From Lachnospiraceae bacterium (GTDB lineage: Bacteria > Bacillota > Clostridia > Lachnospirales > Lachnospiraceae): a stretch of DNA of 64,000 nucleotides. Below, one piece after another: positions 26,769-36,846 of the stretch (position 1 is the stretch's first letter; every line of letters begins with the position of its first letter). The translations under genes and the position numbers were made by a program. Below the pieces are notes generated by a model. It did no database searches and was not told the DNA's origin. It saw only the letters and a program-made list of their open reading frames with translations. The stretch is from contig JAFUAB010000027.1 in NCBI GenBank assembly GCA_017460885.1, forward strand, positions 50,731 to 114,730, given 5' to 3'.

Positions 26769-29700
26769 ATGCCTCAATACAAACAGGATAATTATCAGCC
26801 TATAACCTTTGATGCCATCAAGATCGGTCTTGCAAGTACGGATGCGATCAGAAGCTGGTCAAGAGGTGAGGTTACCAAGCCTGAAACAATCAATTACAGG
26901 ACACTCAAGCCCGAAAAGGACGGTCTTTTCTGCGAAAAGATCTTCGGACCCAGCAAGGACTGGGAGTGCCACTGCGGAAAGTATAAGAAGATCAGATACA
27001 GAGGTGTGGTCTGCGACCGATGCGGTGTCGAGGTTACCAAATCCAGCGTAAGACGTGACCGTATGGGACATATCGAGCTTGCCGCTCCTGTATCACACAT
27101 CTGGTATTTCAAAGGGATTCCGAGCCGTATGGGTCTGATACTCGATCTTTCTCCGAGGATTCTCGAGAAGGTTCTGTATTTTGCGTCATACATTGTTCTT
27201 GATCCCGCGGATACGGATCTGTCATATAAGCAGATCCTTTCCGAAAAGGAATATGTGGAAGCCCGCGAAGCTTATGGCTACAAATTCCGTGTGGGAATGG
27301 GAGCCGAGGCTATCAAGGAACTCCTGATGAATATCGATCTCGAGAGGGAGAATTCACTGCTTCGTGCGGAACTCGAGGATGCTACCGGTCAGAAGAAGGC
27401 CAGAGTTATCAAGAGACTTGAGGTAGTGGAAGCCTTTATCGAATCCGGCAACCGTCCCGAATGGATGATCCTGGATGCCATTCCGGTCATTCCTCCGGAT
27501 TTGAGACCTATGGTACAGCTGGATGGCGGACGTTTTGCTACCTCCGATCTGAATGACCTGTACAGGAGGATCATCAACAGAAACAATCGTCTGAAGAGAC
27601 TTATCGAGCTGGGCGCACCCGACATCATCGTCAGGAACGAGAAGCGTATGCTTCAGGAGGCTGTCGATGCCCTTATCGATAACGGGCGCAGAGGCCGTCC
27701 GGTTACGGGTCCCGGCAACCGTGCACTTAAGTCTCTTTCCGATATGCTGAAGGGTAAGAGCGGACGTTTCCGTCAGAACCTTCTGGGTAAGCGTGTAGAC
27801 TATTCGGGACGTTCGGTTATCGTCGTTGGTCCCGAGCTTAAGATATATCAGTGCGGTCTGCCCAAGGAGATGGCTATAGAGCTCTTCAAACCTTTTGTTA
27901 TGAAAGAACTGGTCAGCCGCGGCATTTCCCAGAATATCAAGCATGCCAAGAAGCTTGTGGACAGACTTGACGATAAGGTATGGGATGTGCTGGAGGATGT
28001 TATTCATGAGCATCCCGTTATGCTGAACCGTGCTCCTACACTGCACAGACTCGGAATCCAGGCATTTGAGCCCATACTTGTAGAGGGTAAAGCCATCAAG
28101 CTTCATCCCCTTGTATGTACGGCTTTCAACGCGGACTTTGACGGAGACCAGATGGCAGTGCATCTTCCCCTTTCGGTTGAAGCACAGTCCGAGTGCCGTT
28201 TCCTTCTGCTCTCGCCCAATAACCTGCTTAAGCCTTCGGACGGCGGCCCCGTTGCCGTCCCTTCACAGGATATGGTGCTTGGTATATACTACCTTACCCA
28301 GGAGAGAGAGGGAGCTGTCGGAGAGGGCAAGTATTTCCACAACCTCAATGAGGCCATACTTGCGTATGAGAACAAGACGGTTACACTGCACTCCAGGATC
28401 AAGATCAAGGTTTACGGCAAGGATGATGAAGGAAATGATGAGTATGATGTAGTTGAATCCACTCTCGGCCGTTTCCTTTTCAATGAGATACTTCCTCAGG
28501 ATCTCGGATATGTGGATCGTTCGGTTCCCGGCAACAAGTATCTGCTGGAGGTTGATTTCCATGTAGGTAAAAAGCAGCTTAAGCAGATCCTTGAGAAGGT
28601 CATCAATACACACGGAGCAGTCAGGACCGCAGAGGTTCTCGACCTTATCAAGGCTACGGGATATCATTATTCGACCATAGCTGCCATGACCGTTTCAATC
28701 TCCGATATGACAGTGCCTGCGGAAAAAGAGCAGATGCTTGAGGAGGCACAGAACACGGTTAACAGGATAGAGCTTAATTATCGCCGCGGATTAAGTACCG
28801 ATGAGGAGCGTTATAAGAGAGTTCTCAAGACCTGGGAGGATGTAGATAAGAAGCTGACAGAGAAGCTGCTGGCAGGACTCGATAAATACAACAATATACA
28901 TATGATGGCCGATTCCGGTGCACGCGGTTCCGATCAGCAGATCAAGCAGCTGGCAGGTATGCGTGGATTGATGGCAGATACGACGGGACGTACCATTGAG
29001 CTGCCGATCAAATCAAACTTCCGTGAAGGTCTGGACGTTTTGGAGTATTTCATGTCAGCACATGGTGCCCGTAAGGGACTTTCGGATACGGCGCTTCGTA
29101 CCGCAGACTCCGGGTACCTGACACGTCGAATGGTTGATGTATCCCAGCACCTGATCATTCGTGAGATGGACTGCTGTGAAGGCGTGGAGGATATTCCCGG
29201 TCTGACAGTCAGCGAGTTTACCGATGGTAAGGCAGTTGTCGAAACACTCAGAGACAGAGTCATAGGCAGGTATTCATGTGAAGAACTGAAGGATGATGAC
29301 GGCAACGTTATCGTTAAGAAGAATCATATGATCACACCCAGCCGTGCGGCAAAGATCGCGAACAGCAGTATCAAGTCGGTAAAGATCAGAAACATACTGA
29401 CCTGTCGCAGTCACAACGGGATCTGTGCTAAATGCTACGGCGCCAATATGGCTACCGGCGAGCTTGTTCAGGTAGGTGAGGCTGTAGGTATCATAGCTGC
29501 CCAGTCTATCGGTGAGCCCGGTACACAGCTGACGATGAGAACGTTCCATACCGGTGGTGTTGCCGGTGAAGATATAACCCAGGGTCTTCCCCGTGTTGAG
29601 GAGCTCTTTGAAGCACGTAAGCCTAAGGGACTTGCGATCATAGCAGAGTTCGGCGGACGTGTGGAGATCAAGGATACCAAGAAGAAGCGTGAGGTTGTTG

Positions 29701-30449
29701 TCACAGATGATAAAGAGGGCAATTCCAAGGCTTATCTGATCCCCTACGGATCCAGGATCAAGGTTCTTGACGGTGATATGATAGAAGCCGGTGATGAGCT
29801 TACGGAGGGCTCCGTTAATCCTCATGACCTGCTGAAGATCAAGGGTATAGAGGCGGTGCAGAACTACATGCTGCGTGAGGTACAGAAGGTGTACCGTCTG
29901 CAGGGTGTTGATATAGCCGATAAGCATATCGAAGTCATCGTTCGTCAGATGATGAAGAAGGTGCGTATCGAAGAATCCGGAGATACAGATTATCTGCCCG
30001 GAACACTTGTGGATGTTCTCGAGTACGAGGATCTGAACAGACAGCTTGAGGAAGAGGGCAAGACACCTGCAGAGGGCGTTCAGATAATGCTTGGTATCAC
30101 CAAGGCAGCTCTTGCAACCAATTCATTCCTTTCCGCAGCATCCTTCCAGGAGACCACCAAGGTTCTTACGGAGGCTGCTATCAAGGGTAAGGTAGATCCG
30201 CTTATCGGTCTTAAGGAAAATGTCATCATCGGTAAGCTGATCCCTGCAGGTACAGGTATGAAGAGATACAGAAATGTCATGCTGAGTACCGATAAGAGAC
30301 TTGAAATGCCCGAAGAGGTATTCGAGGATGAAGAGTCCGCAGAGGGAATCGAAGAGTTCGCGGAGATTGCGGAAGCTGAGGAGTTTTCGGAAGCTGTCGA
30401 AGAGGTGACAGAGGAAACAGCAGTTGCTGAGGGAGCGGACGAAGAGTAG
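26769..30449 (+). CDS. rpoC: RNA polymerase subunit beta'
   Basis: 1226-residue beta' subunit. The first zinc ribbon ([20 protein letters not shown]), the catalytic [12 protein letters not shown] loop with the three metal-binding Asp residues, the bridge/trigger region and the second zinc site ([13 protein letters not shown]) are all present. The C-terminal 50 residues are very acidic ([18 protein letters not shown]-type), like the tail of the beta subunit here. AAGGAG precedes the ATG. A weak hairpin at 30484-30508 separates it from the convergent glycosyltransferase-like gene. Confidence 0.98.
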   Translation: MPQYKQDNYQPITFDAIKIGLASTDAIRSWSRGEVTKPETINYRTLKPEKDGLFCEKIFGPSKDWECHCGKYKKIRYRGVVCDRCGVEVTKSSVRRDRMGHIELAAPVSHIWYFKGIPSRMGLILDLSPRILEKVLYFASYIVLDPADTDLSYKQILSEKEYVEAREAYGYKFRVGMGAEAIKELLMNIDLERENSLLRAELEDATGQKKARVIKRLEVVEAFIESGNRPEWMILDAIPVIPPDLRPMVQLDGGRFATSDLNDLYRRIINRNNRLKRLIELGAPDIIVRNEKRMLQEAVDALIDNGRRGRPVTGPGNRALKSLSDMLKGKSGRFRQNLLGKRVDYSGRSVIVVGPELKIYQCGLPKEMAIELFKPFVMKELVSRGISQNIKHAKKLVDRLDDKVWDVLEDVIHEHPVMLNRAPTLHRLGIQAFEPILVEGKAIKLHPLVCTAFNADFDGDQMAVHLPLSVEAQSECRFLLLSPNNLLKPSDGGPVAVPSQDMVLGIYYLTQEREGAVGEGKYFHNLNEAILAYENKTVTLHSRIKIKVYGKDDEGNDEYDVVESTLGRFLFNEILPQDLGYVDRSVPGNKYLLEVDFHVGKKQLKQILEKVINTHGAVRTAEVLDLIKATGYHYSTIAAMTVSISDMTVPAEKEQMLEEAQNTVNRIELNYRRGLSTDEERYKRVLKTWEDVDKKLTEKLLAGLDKYNNIHMMADSGARGSDQQIKQLAGMRGLMADTTGRTIELPIKSNFREGLDVLEYFMSAHGARKGLSDTALRTADSGYLTRRMVDVSQHLIIREMDCCEGVEDIPGLTVSEFTDGKAVVETLRDRVIGRYSCEELKDDDGNVIVKKNHMITPSRAAKIANSSIKSVKIRNILTCRSHNGICAKCYGANMATGELVQVGEAVGIIAAQSIGEPGTQLTMRTFHTGGVAGEDITQGLPRVEELFEARKPKGLAIIAEFGGRVEIKDTKKKREVVVTDDKEGNSKAYLIPYGSRIKVLDGDMIEAGDELTEGSVNPHDLLKIKGIEAVQNYMLREVQKVYRLQGVDIADKHIEVIVRQMMKKVRIEESGDTDYLPGTLVDVLEYEDLNRQLEEEGKTPAEGVQIMLGITKAALATNSFLSAASFQETTKVLTEAAIKGKVDPLIGLKENVIIGKLIPAGTGMKRYRNVMLSTDKRLEMPEEVFEDEESAEGIEEFAEIAEAEEFSEAVEEVTEETAVAEGADEE

Positions 30450-30483
30450 ATTAAGGAAAGTATTCCCTGAAACATACACAAAT

Positions 30484-30508
30484 GATGATCACCGATCAGG
30501 GGATCATC
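30484..30508. terminator. Weak bidirectional hairpin between convergent genes
   Basis: GATGATC and GATCATC pair around ACCGATCAGGG. There is no T-run. It lies between the 3' ends of rpoC and the reverse-strand glycosyltransferase-like gene. Confidence 0.4.
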
Positions 30509-30520
30509 GTAACAGAATGA

Positions 30521-31705
30521 TCATTGCAGAGTATCGAGGCGCCGGTGAACATCCGGCGCTTCATATTTGTCCATAAAATCGAGTCCGAGATATACGATCT
30601 CGTCCGCAAAGTCTATATCATCCACCTGAGTGATCACGGAGATCAGTTTTTCAATCCTGAGACCGGGAACATCATTCAGTACTTCCATCGGAAATCGTCC
30701 TTTGATCACATATACATCCGGAAATTCTCCGGAATAATCCAGCAGATCCCTGGGATGGGGCTTGATGATGACCTGATGGGTCGACTTATACATATCTATG
30801 ATATCCGAGAACATGCGGCGCCTGACATCAAGAGCACACAATGGTTCCGTGAGGATCATAGCCATAGGCTTATCTTGACCGGTATGGTCAATAAAACTCT
30901 CAAGTTCATCGAAATCTGCGATAAAAATACGAGCAAGGATTTCGTGATCATGTTGACTAAGGCGATCGATCAGCCTGGAATGCGGCAGTTCGACAACATT
31001 TGGTGGAACGCTGTGATTTGCACTGATATCATTAACTTCATAGTCGATACAATATCTGCTGTACCCGCATTCGATAAAGATCAGACCTGTTTTTGCAAGC
31101 ATGGATTTGAAGCCGAATGCCGAGGGATTGGACAGATGAGCCTGATCGTCGAGCCTGCCGGAATTAAGACCGTCTTCTATGGCGTGATACGGGATCTTTT
31201 TGTAATTGAGATAATAACCGATAGGATCGGAATCACAGAATACATATACGTCTCCGTAAGTCGACAGATCAACCGGAACGTATGGCTCCTGAAGCCTGCC
31301 AAGTTCGCGGGTATATATGATGCGGTGGATCATGTTGAGAATCAGATTTCCTCTGTCAGTATGGTGGGACATAACCCTGTCGGAGGTGACGTCCTCCTTT
31401 TCATCAAACATGTACACGCTGCGAAATACACCTGAGGCCTCTAAGCGGGACTTCAGGTTTTCAAAATCATTCGACATGGTGCTGAGGATGATGTCGGCGT
31501 GTGTATCCGCATTTGACTTTTCGGATGATACTTCCCGATGAACTTCCGCTCCGGTTTCGGCTGAAGCTGTATGCAAAGCCGAGGAGGCTGCTTCCGCGGA
31601 TCCCCCGTTCCAACCCGCCAGCTCCCTGACCGCAGCCATATAGGCGTGGTAATAGGTGTGGCATATATATACTCTGGTTTTGTCAGGTGTTATATCGGTT
31701 CTCAT
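30521..31705 (-). CDS. Glycosyltransferase-like protein (GT52/polysialyltransferase-like)
   Basis: 394-residue protein starting MRTDITPDKTRVYICHTYYH. That opening resembles the first strand and helix of GT52/polysialyltransferase-like GT-B enzymes (YICHTYYHxYVxxL). Later segments fit a nucleotide-sugar transferase: VYVFCDSDPIGYYLNY, AIEDGLNSG, MILTEPLCALD and VIIKPHPRDLLDYSG. The open frame extends upstream to 32371, but that part lies antisense to the next gene and is not coding. An insert of about 40 residues rich in Ala, Ser and Glu follows residue 25. It diverges from the amidotransferase gene, which suggests surface glycan synthesis, perhaps with a nonulosonic acid. Specificity is unknown. 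Confidence 0.72.
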   Translation of the reverse strand: MRTDITPDKTRVYICHTYYHAYMAAVRELAGWNGGSAEAASSALHTASAETGAEVHREVSSEKSNADTHADIILSTMSNDFENLKSRLEASGVFRSVYMFDEKEDVTSDRVMSHHTDRGNLILNMIHRIIYTRELGRLQEPYVPVDLSTYGDVYVFCDSDPIGYYLNYKKIPYHAIEDGLNSGRLDDQAHLSNPSAFGFKSMLAKTGLIFIECGYSRYCIDYEVNDISANHSVPPNVVELPHSRLIDRLSQHDHEILARIFIADFDELESFIDHTGQDKPMAMILTEPLCALDVRRRMFSDIIDMYKSTHQVIIKPHPRDLLDYSGEFPDVYVIKGRFPMEVLNDVPGLRIEKLISVITQVDDIDFADEIVYLGLDFMDKYEAPDVHRRLDTLQ

Positions 31706-31806
31706 ATTTTCTTTCGATGTATCAGTGATGAGGGGTATGATTAAGTATATCACAATTTCCAAACCTTTTGTTTGACATGAAAAAGTCGGATGAGATTGTG
31801 TTATCG

Positions 31807-31815
31807 TGGTATAAT
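31807..31815 (+). promoter_or_regulatory. Extended -10 promoter of the amidotransferase gene
   Basis: TGGTATAAT is an extended -10 with a perfect TATAAT and no good -35. The leader of about 115 nt also contains the palindrome TTGTATACAA (31913-31922), just before the ribosome binding site. Confidence 0.5.
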
Positions 31816-31937
31816 TGGGATTGGAAATACATCCATGTAACAATGGTTTCGAAAAGGGTTTTATATTTGATAAGCGAGTAGTATACTGATAAGTAAAAGA
31901 TAAATTGTATAATTGTATACAACCGGAGGATATGAGT

Positions 31938-33083
31938 ATGAAGATGAGATATTGCAAGAGATGTCTGCAGCCCGACACCAGACCGAACATAGTGTTTGAT
32001 GACGAGCAGATCTGTTTCGCCTGCAGGTATGAGGAGTCCAAGGCCGTGATAGACTGGGATGCCAGAGAGGCCGAGCTCAGAGCCATAGCCGAGGAGGCTA
32101 AGGCAGAGGCCAAAAAGCGCGGGAATGAATATGACTGTATTATTGGCGTGTCCGGCGGTAAGGATTCAACCTTCCAGGCTGTGTATGCCAGGGAGAAGCT
32201 CGGACTTAATCCTCTGCTTATCAACTGCGCACCCGATGAGATCACCGAGATCGGCCGCAAAAACATAGATAATCTGAACAATCTGGGCTTTGATATTATA
32301 TCCATCAGACTTAATCCCGTTGTAGCCAGGAAGCTTGCCCGCAAATCCTTTTTTGAACGCGGAAATATCATAGCGGCATCGGAGTATTGTCTGTGGGCGT
32401 CAAGTTATATTATGTCAACCAAGTTTAATATTCCTCTTATCATTCAGGGTGAAAACGCCGCTCTGACCCTCGGGGCAGCCGCCAAGCAGGAACCCACCGG
32501 AAATGCATTCAGTGTGACCCAGCTTGACACGCTTAGCCAGCAGGGAGTGGACAGCTTCGTGGATCTGTCCAATAATATCACCGAAAAGGATCTGTATTTC
32601 TATAAGATACCTCCTGTAGAGGATATGATAGCCATGGGCACAAAGGCGATATTCCTGCAATATTATGTAAAGGAATGGTCTCAGGTTACAAATGCCGATT
32701 TTGCCGTGGCCAGAGGTCTTACCGGCAGAAGCGGAGATCTGCATGACCTTGGCAGATACAGAAGATATACCGCTCTTGACTCGGATCTGCAGATACCCAA
32801 CCAGATGATCAAATATCTCAAGTTCGGTTTCGGGTACGCTACGGATGAGATCTGTTACGATATCAGAGAGGGCAGGTTCGACCGTGAAAGCGGCAAATGG
32901 TATGTGAATGAGTACGACGGTAAGTGCGGAGAGCAGTATATTGAGGCCGCCTGCCGATATCTGTCCATCACTAAGGAGGAATTCTGGCAGGTAGTGGACA
33001 GGTACGTTAACAGGGATCTTTTTGAAAAAAAGGATGGCAAATGGGTTCCCAAATTTACTGTCGGTGAGGATTACGAGTGCTGA
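31938..33083 (+). CDS. N-acetyl sugar amidotransferase (WbpG/PseA-like)
   Basis: 381-residue PP-loop ATPase. It opens with a CxxC pair (RYCKRCLQPDTRPNI, CFAC), has the pyrophosphate loop GVSGGKDSTFQ near residue 76, and contains the family stretches IIQGENAALTLGA and DLHDLGRYRRYTALDSD. These match enzymes that convert a surface N-acetyl sugar to an amidino derivative, using ammonia from a partner HisH/HisF-type glutaminase. No partner gene is in the window. I chose ATG 31938 from three near ATGs because GGAGGA is 7 nt upstream. The membrane protein gene downstream starts directly after its stop codon. Confidence 0.85.
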   Translation: MKMRYCKRCLQPDTRPNIVFDDEQICFACRYEESKAVIDWDAREAELRAIAEEAKAEAKKRGNEYDCIIGVSGGKDSTFQAVYAREKLGLNPLLINCAPDEITEIGRKNIDNLNNLGFDIISIRLNPVVARKLARKSFFERGNIIAASEYCLWASSYIMSTKFNIPLIIQGENAALTLGAAAKQEPTGNAFSVTQLDTLSQQGVDSFVDLSNNITEKDLYFYKIPPVEDMIAMGTKAIFLQYYVKEWSQVTNADFAVARGLTGRSGDLHDLGRYRRYTALDSDLQIPNQMIKYLKFGFGYATDEICYDIREGRFDRESGKWYVNEYDGKCGEQYIEAACRYLSITKEEFWQVVDRYVNRDLFEKKDGKWVPKFTVGEDYEC

Positions 33084-34928
33084 GTGTTCCTGTCGTCGGT
33101 CGGACTCTCGCTGTATTGCTTCTGTATGGTTAAGTTTAAAGAAAACTGGTATAAATACGTCATTATTGTCCTTCTTGGTCTGCAGGCGGCTGTATTCCTC
33201 ATATTCAGGGGAAACTCCTACCTGCAGATTCACGATAATCTGGATCTGTTTATGGCACATTACAGGATGCTCGGGATCAACGGGCTCTGGTTTGCGCATA
33301 ATACGGATGCTCCCATACTTCATGGGGTCTCAAGGGACCTCTTCGGATCGGAATTTTCACTGTACAACATTCTGTATGTTATATTTCCGGGGGTTTGGGC
33401 ATATCTGACGGGATATGCGCTTAAGATCGCCATCGGGATGTTTTCTTTTGTTTTGCTGTGCAGGGATTGTCTGGGCAAACGTTATGCCGATAGCAGACCG
33501 GTGATCCTGGTCATCGCCTGTGCATTCGGACTGATACCCGTTTTTCCGGCGTACGGGATAGCGTTTACTTCGGTTCCTCTGATCGTTTTTCTGTTGAGGA
33601 GGTTGTATCTTGCAGAGACCGGTGAAATTACCGCCGGGGAGAGTGCCGATAAGACGGGTCTAACTCATAGGCTCTTTAACAAAAGGACCGTTCCTCTTTA
33701 TCTGGGAATATTTCTGTATCCTTTGTTATCGTATTTTTCGTATCACGGTTTCTTCATCCTCTGCTATATGGTAGCGGCAGTGATCATATTGTGGATCCGC
33801 GACAGGAGATTTCCCGTTAGTCTGTTTCTGTCAATTATCATCCTGTCTGCGGGATATATCGTATTCGAATACAGACTGTTCGGAGCGATGTTGTTTACCG
33901 ATACGGTCACTATACGTACCACAATGGAGCATGGCGAGTTATCCTTTGGACAGGCTATGCTGACCGCTTTGCAGGAGTTCGTGAACGCTTCGTTTCACAG
34001 TCAGGATTCACACACATATGTGGTACTTCCCGTTGTTATGATCGGTATTATCGTGATAAATGCCGGCTATATTCATTCAAAGCAATATAAGAGAATATTG
34101 TCTGATCCGGTCAATCTAATTATGATATGGATCCTTTTTAACGTTCTGATCTTCGGATTATATCAGTTTGCTCCGTTCAGACAGCTTTTTGAGATGCTTG
34201 TTCCTCCGCTGACCGGATTTGAATTTGCACGGACCGCCTACTTCAATACCTTTCTCTGGTACGCGGAACTGGCCGTTGTATGTGTCAGGCTCTGTGAAAC
34301 GGGCAGGAGATCAAGAAGGATCTGGGCTAACGCGATAGTGACCGCAGCGGTCATTGCAGTTATGTTTGTTCCGCAGGTTTATAACGATTTCTACTATACC
34401 TGTTATAACCAGGCTTACAGGATCATCAGACAGAAGGAGACCAGCACGGTTAATTATAATGAGTTCTATTCAAAGGACCTTTTTGAAGAGATCAAGACGG
34501 AAATAGGGTATAACGGTGAGTGGTCTGCTGCATACGGCATGCATCCCGGCATTCTGAATTATAACGGAATAGCCACAGTGGACGGTTATCTTGGGTTTTA
34601 CGGTCAGGATTATAAGGAAAAGTGGCAAAGAGTGGAAGCTCCGGCCTTTGAGGGTTCTCCCTCACTGAAGTCATATTTTGACGGCTGGGGAGCCAGAGTC
34701 AGCCTGTATTCGGGCTCGGACGAGAACACCTATGCGCCGATGAGAACACTTGAAATAAAAGACCGGAGGCTGGTTGTGGATATGGAAGAGCTGAAGAGCC
34801 TGAACTGCCGATATATCTTTTCCAGAGTGGAATTCAGTAATGCGGATGAGATCGGTCTTGATTTGGTTGGAGAATATGAAGGGTATGGAAGTCCTTATAT
34901 GATATATGTGTATGATACCGGATCATGA
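33084..34928 (+). CDS. Large polytopic membrane protein, possibly DUF6044 family
   Basis: 614-residue protein with about 10-12 hydrophobic segments between residues 20 and 445, then a soluble extracellular C-terminal domain of about 165 residues (YGMHPGILNYNGIATVDGYLGFYGQDY...). The arrangement resembles DUF6044/YfhO-like membrane proteins, which may be GT-C-type glycosyltransferases. I see no clear acidic catalytic motif. The start is a GTG directly adjoining the previous stop (TGAGTG); an ATG at 33126 is also possible, but no site supports it better. Coupling to the amidotransferase points to surface polysaccharide assembly. The exact role is unknown. Confidence 0.7.
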   Translation: MFLSSVGLSLYCFCMVKFKENWYKYVIIVLLGLQAAVFLIFRGNSYLQIHDNLDLFMAHYRMLGINGLWFAHNTDAPILHGVSRDLFGSEFSLYNILYVIFPGVWAYLTGYALKIAIGMFSFVLLCRDCLGKRYADSRPVILVIACAFGLIPVFPAYGIAFTSVPLIVFLLRRLYLAETGEITAGESADKTGLTHRLFNKRTVPLYLGIFLYPLLSYFSYHGFFILCYMVAAVIILWIRDRRFPVSLFLSIIILSAGYIVFEYRLFGAMLFTDTVTIRTTMEHGELSFGQAMLTALQEFVNASFHSQDSHTYVVLPVVMIGIIVINAGYIHSKQYKRILSDPVNLIMIWILFNVLIFGLYQFAPFRQLFEMLVPPLTGFEFARTAYFNTFLWYAELAVVCVRLCETGRRSRRIWANAIVTAAVIAVMFVPQVYNDFYYTCYNQAYRIIRQKETSTVNYNEFYSKDLFEEIKTEIGYNGEWSAAYGMHPGILNYNGIATVDGYLGFYGQDYKEKWQRVEAPAFEGSPSLKSYFDGWGARVSLYSGSDENTYAPMRTLEIKDRRLVVDMEELKSLNCRYIFSRVEFSNADEIGLDLVGEYEGYGSPYMIYVYDTGS

Positions 34929-34960
34929 TCCGCCGAAAAGATCAGGAGGACAGGCGGATC
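34927..34960 (+). terminator. Hairpin after the membrane protein gene
   Basis: GATCCGCC (34927) pairs with GGCGGATC (34953). There is no T-run. It lies at the stop codon of the membrane protein gene. Confidence 0.5.
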
Positions 34961-35003
34961 GATTCAATGTTTGATACTGTCTGAGCATCCGACGGAGTTG
35001 CAA

Positions 35004-35032
35004 AGGAAAGACTGAATTAATCGGTCTTTCCT
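35004..35032. repeat. Dispersed palindrome, copy 3
   Basis: AGGAAAGAC and GGTCTTTCCT flank TGAATTAATC, nearly self-complementary. It lies between two convergent genes and ends 7 bp before the 3' end of the reverse-strand pilus-like operon, so it may serve as a shared terminator. Confidence 0.75.
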
Positions 35033-35038
35033 CAGAAC

Positions 35039-35485
35039 TCAGAACAGCAGATTCAGTCCCCGGGGTTCTTCCTCGGTGAGAGTTCCTGTGGTCTCAAGTT
35101 TCCAGCGTGTAACATCATAAAACGTATCACCGTCCTGCATCGGATAATTGACATCCAGGGATACGCTCAGTGTCTGCACGTCGGATACCGGGATCGCAAA
35201 TTCTATAGACTGCCCCGTCTGGGCAAAATAATCATCCCTTGAAAGACCCGAATCATAGAGCTGCTTGAGGGTTGAGTCAATATCGGCTATCCTGGCTTCG
35301 GCCTGGTTGCAGGCATCGTAATAGCCGCCGGTACGTTCAACGATCTTGTCGTTTAGCTTCTTGTCCGCGTTTGAGGATACCGTAGCCAGAGTTGCAAAGG
35401 AAACCAGACACATTACGACAAACACCAGCAGAAGAGAAGATGTTCCGACATTTACTCCCGTAGAATTACTGTTTTTTGAAGCCAT
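35039..35485 (-). CDS. Small single-span protein, last gene of the pilus-like operon
   Basis: 148-residue protein with a short polar N-terminus, one membrane helix (residues about 17-38, LLLVFVVMCLVSFATLATV) and an extracellular part. The extracellular part starts with a heptad-rich helix (ADKKLNDKIVERTGGYYDACNQAEARIADIDS) and ends in beta-rich sequence. I cannot assign a family by name. Its place after pseudopilin-like genes and the single-helix layout suggest a minor pilin or an assembly protein. Its ATG overlaps the stop codon of the preceding gene as TAATG, so translation is coupled. It lacks a canonical prepilin cleavage motif. Confidence 0.65.
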   Translation of the reverse strand: MASKNSNSTGVNVGTSSLLLVFVVMCLVSFATLATVSSNADKKLNDKIVERTGGYYDACNQAEARIADIDSTLKQLYDSGLSRDDYFAQTGQSIEFAIPVSDVQTLSVSLDVNYPMQDGDTFYDVTRWKLETTGTLTEEEPRGLNLLF

Positions 35486-35946
35486 TATCTATCCCCCTGT
35501 CTGAACTGCACGTAATGGCAGATATCCTGTGAAGAGATTCCGGTGCCGTCTGTTCTGGATACTTCTATTACAGCTGTTTTCATTATCCCGCCTGCGGTTT
35601 CACCGGATCCCGCTGATCCGGTGCTGCTTATCCTGGCTGTATAAGAAGCGGAAGCGGAGTCGGATAAGGTATTCCATTCGTTGTCATAAAAAAGTACAAG
35701 ACTGCCGTTTTCGTATACCGCAGAGTCATACAGCGGGACCATGCTTTCGATATCACCGTCCGTACCCAGATAACCTTCTGCGAGATTCTGGATTATCAAT
35801 GTTGCCTGGGATGATTCCTTGGTGACCGTATTGGTATTGTATGCATTTACAAACAGCTGAACGCATACCACGGATGCTATCGAGAAGAACAGGATAACTA
35901 TGATCAGCTCCATCAGAAAGAGGCTTGTTTTGGAATTAGTTTTCAA
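35485..35946 (-). CDS. Pseudopilin-like protein
   Basis: 153-residue protein starting at a TTG (MKTNSKTSLFLMELIIVILF...). AGGAGG 10 nt upstream decides this start over the longer ATG frame to 36054. The N-terminus resembles a type IV pilin helix with a glutamate after a short basic leader (LFLMELIIVI), but the expected Gly before the cleavage site is absent. The rest is beta-rich and mentions no known domain. It overlaps the end of the DUF4860 gene by 11 bp, a tight coupling. It is probably a minor pseudopilin of the apparatus encoded here. Whether a prepilin peptidase processes it cannot be told, and no such gene is in the window. Confidence 0.62.
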   Translation of the reverse strand: MKTNSKTSLFLMELIIVILFFSIASVVCVQLFVNAYNTNTVTKESSQATLIIQNLAEGYLGTDGDIESMVPLYDSAVYENGSLVLFYDNEWNTLSDSASASYTARISSTGSAGSGETAGGIMKTAVIEVSRTDGTGISSQDICHYVQFRQGDR

Positions 35947-36445
35947 TTGCCGTTCCTCCTTCCTCTGCGGTATGGGAACTGAGTACGAGAGAAATGCTGT
36001 TGGAATTCTCGGTTGTGATATCAACGTTGTAAAGCCCCGGAGATATCTCGTCAAAGGAAAGATCCTCGATACGTATTATCTTCGTACCTGCTGACGGTTC
36101 CATTTCCATATCCGCACGGATCAGCAGTTCGCACAGATAACCGTCATAGGAATATATAAATGTATTATATATCGTATTATTGACTTCCTGAGTCATTATA
36201 AGCGCTTCCTCATCGCCGATATTTCCGATGGAAAGAGCTCCCTCCTCATCGTTCTGGCGGAGCTTCTGCGTGATATATGCATATGAAGTCCTGTCAGTAA
36301 AGCTTTCCTCCATATGGTTGACGGTACTCTTATAAATATTTGCCCCAAGGATCACGAGAGTGAGCGCGGAGAGTGCAAATACAAAGAAGAGCGTAAGTAC
36401 AAACAGGATGTCCACCATATGTTTCTTTTCGCCGCCGAATTCCAT
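35936..36445 (-). CDS. DUF4860 domain protein of the pilus-like operon
   Basis: 169-residue protein with one membrane helix (residues about 10-35, MVDILFVLTLFFVFALSALTL) and an extracellular beta-rich domain (RTSYAYITQKLRQNDEEG, TFIYSYDGYLCELLIR). This matches DUF4860, a family known from Clostridia and found beside GspF- and pilin-like genes. It is probably a minor pilin. Its start lies 11 bp after the stop of the gene upstream, and the next gene starts inside its last codons. Confidence 0.72.
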   Translation of the reverse strand: MEFGGEKKHMVDILFVLTLFFVFALSALTLVILGANIYKSTVNHMEESFTDRTSYAYITQKLRQNDEEGALSIGNIGDEEALIMTQEVNNTIYNTFIYSYDGYLCELLIRADMEMEPSAGTKIIRIEDLSFDEISPGLYNVDITTENSNSISLVLSSHTAEEGGTAIEN

Positions 36446-36456
36446 AGTCAGATTCC

Positions 36457-36801
36457 TTATTTTTGTCCGCCGTTAAGCGGTATAATGGTTATGTCCGGAT
36501 ACATGTTGCTTCCTATATACTGATAGTCCACGTAGAACAGATCCTCATTATAGGTCAGGCCGTAATGATCATATAAATAGTTCAGGCTGGGAGGATATGT
36601 ACCCTCCACGGCATAGCACTGCGCGACATCTCTGGAGAGTGCGTTCTGAAGGCTTTCCATCTGTCCCTCGAGTGATGATCGGCTTACATAGTTGACTCCG
36701 AACAGGAAGATGATCACAACGATCACTCCCATTACCAGAGGCAGGAACTTGAGAAGCTTACGCAGGATATTTGCTTTTTCGTTGGTGTTGAATCGGTTCA
36801 T
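36457..36801 (-). CDS. Small pseudopilin-like membrane protein
   Basis: 114-residue protein: a basic N-terminus, one membrane helix (about residues 17-42), then SLQNALSRDVAQCYAVEGTYPPSLNYLYDHYGL and a beta-rich end (YIGSNMYPDITIIPL). The YAxEGxYPxSLxYLxxHYGL pattern is typical of minor pilin-like proteins in clostridial loci. There is no classical prepilin cleavage site. It lies 46 bp after the GspF-like gene in the same direction. Confidence 0.65.
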   Translation of the reverse strand: MNRFNTNEKANILRKLLKFLPLVMGVIVVIIFLFGVNYVSRSSLEGQMESLQNALSRDVAQCYAVEGTYPPSLNYLYDHYGLTYNEDLFYVDYQYIGSNMYPDITIIPLNGGQK

Positions 36802-36846
36802 TATATACTCCGAAAAACTGATCCGGTCTGCTGTTATGTGATAGCC

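Noticed and set aside
31706-32371. N-terminal extension of the glycosyltransferase-like frame
   Set aside because: It lies antisense to the amidotransferase gene and its intergenic region, with no ribosome binding site. The conserved opening YICHTYYH starts just after the ATG at 31705.
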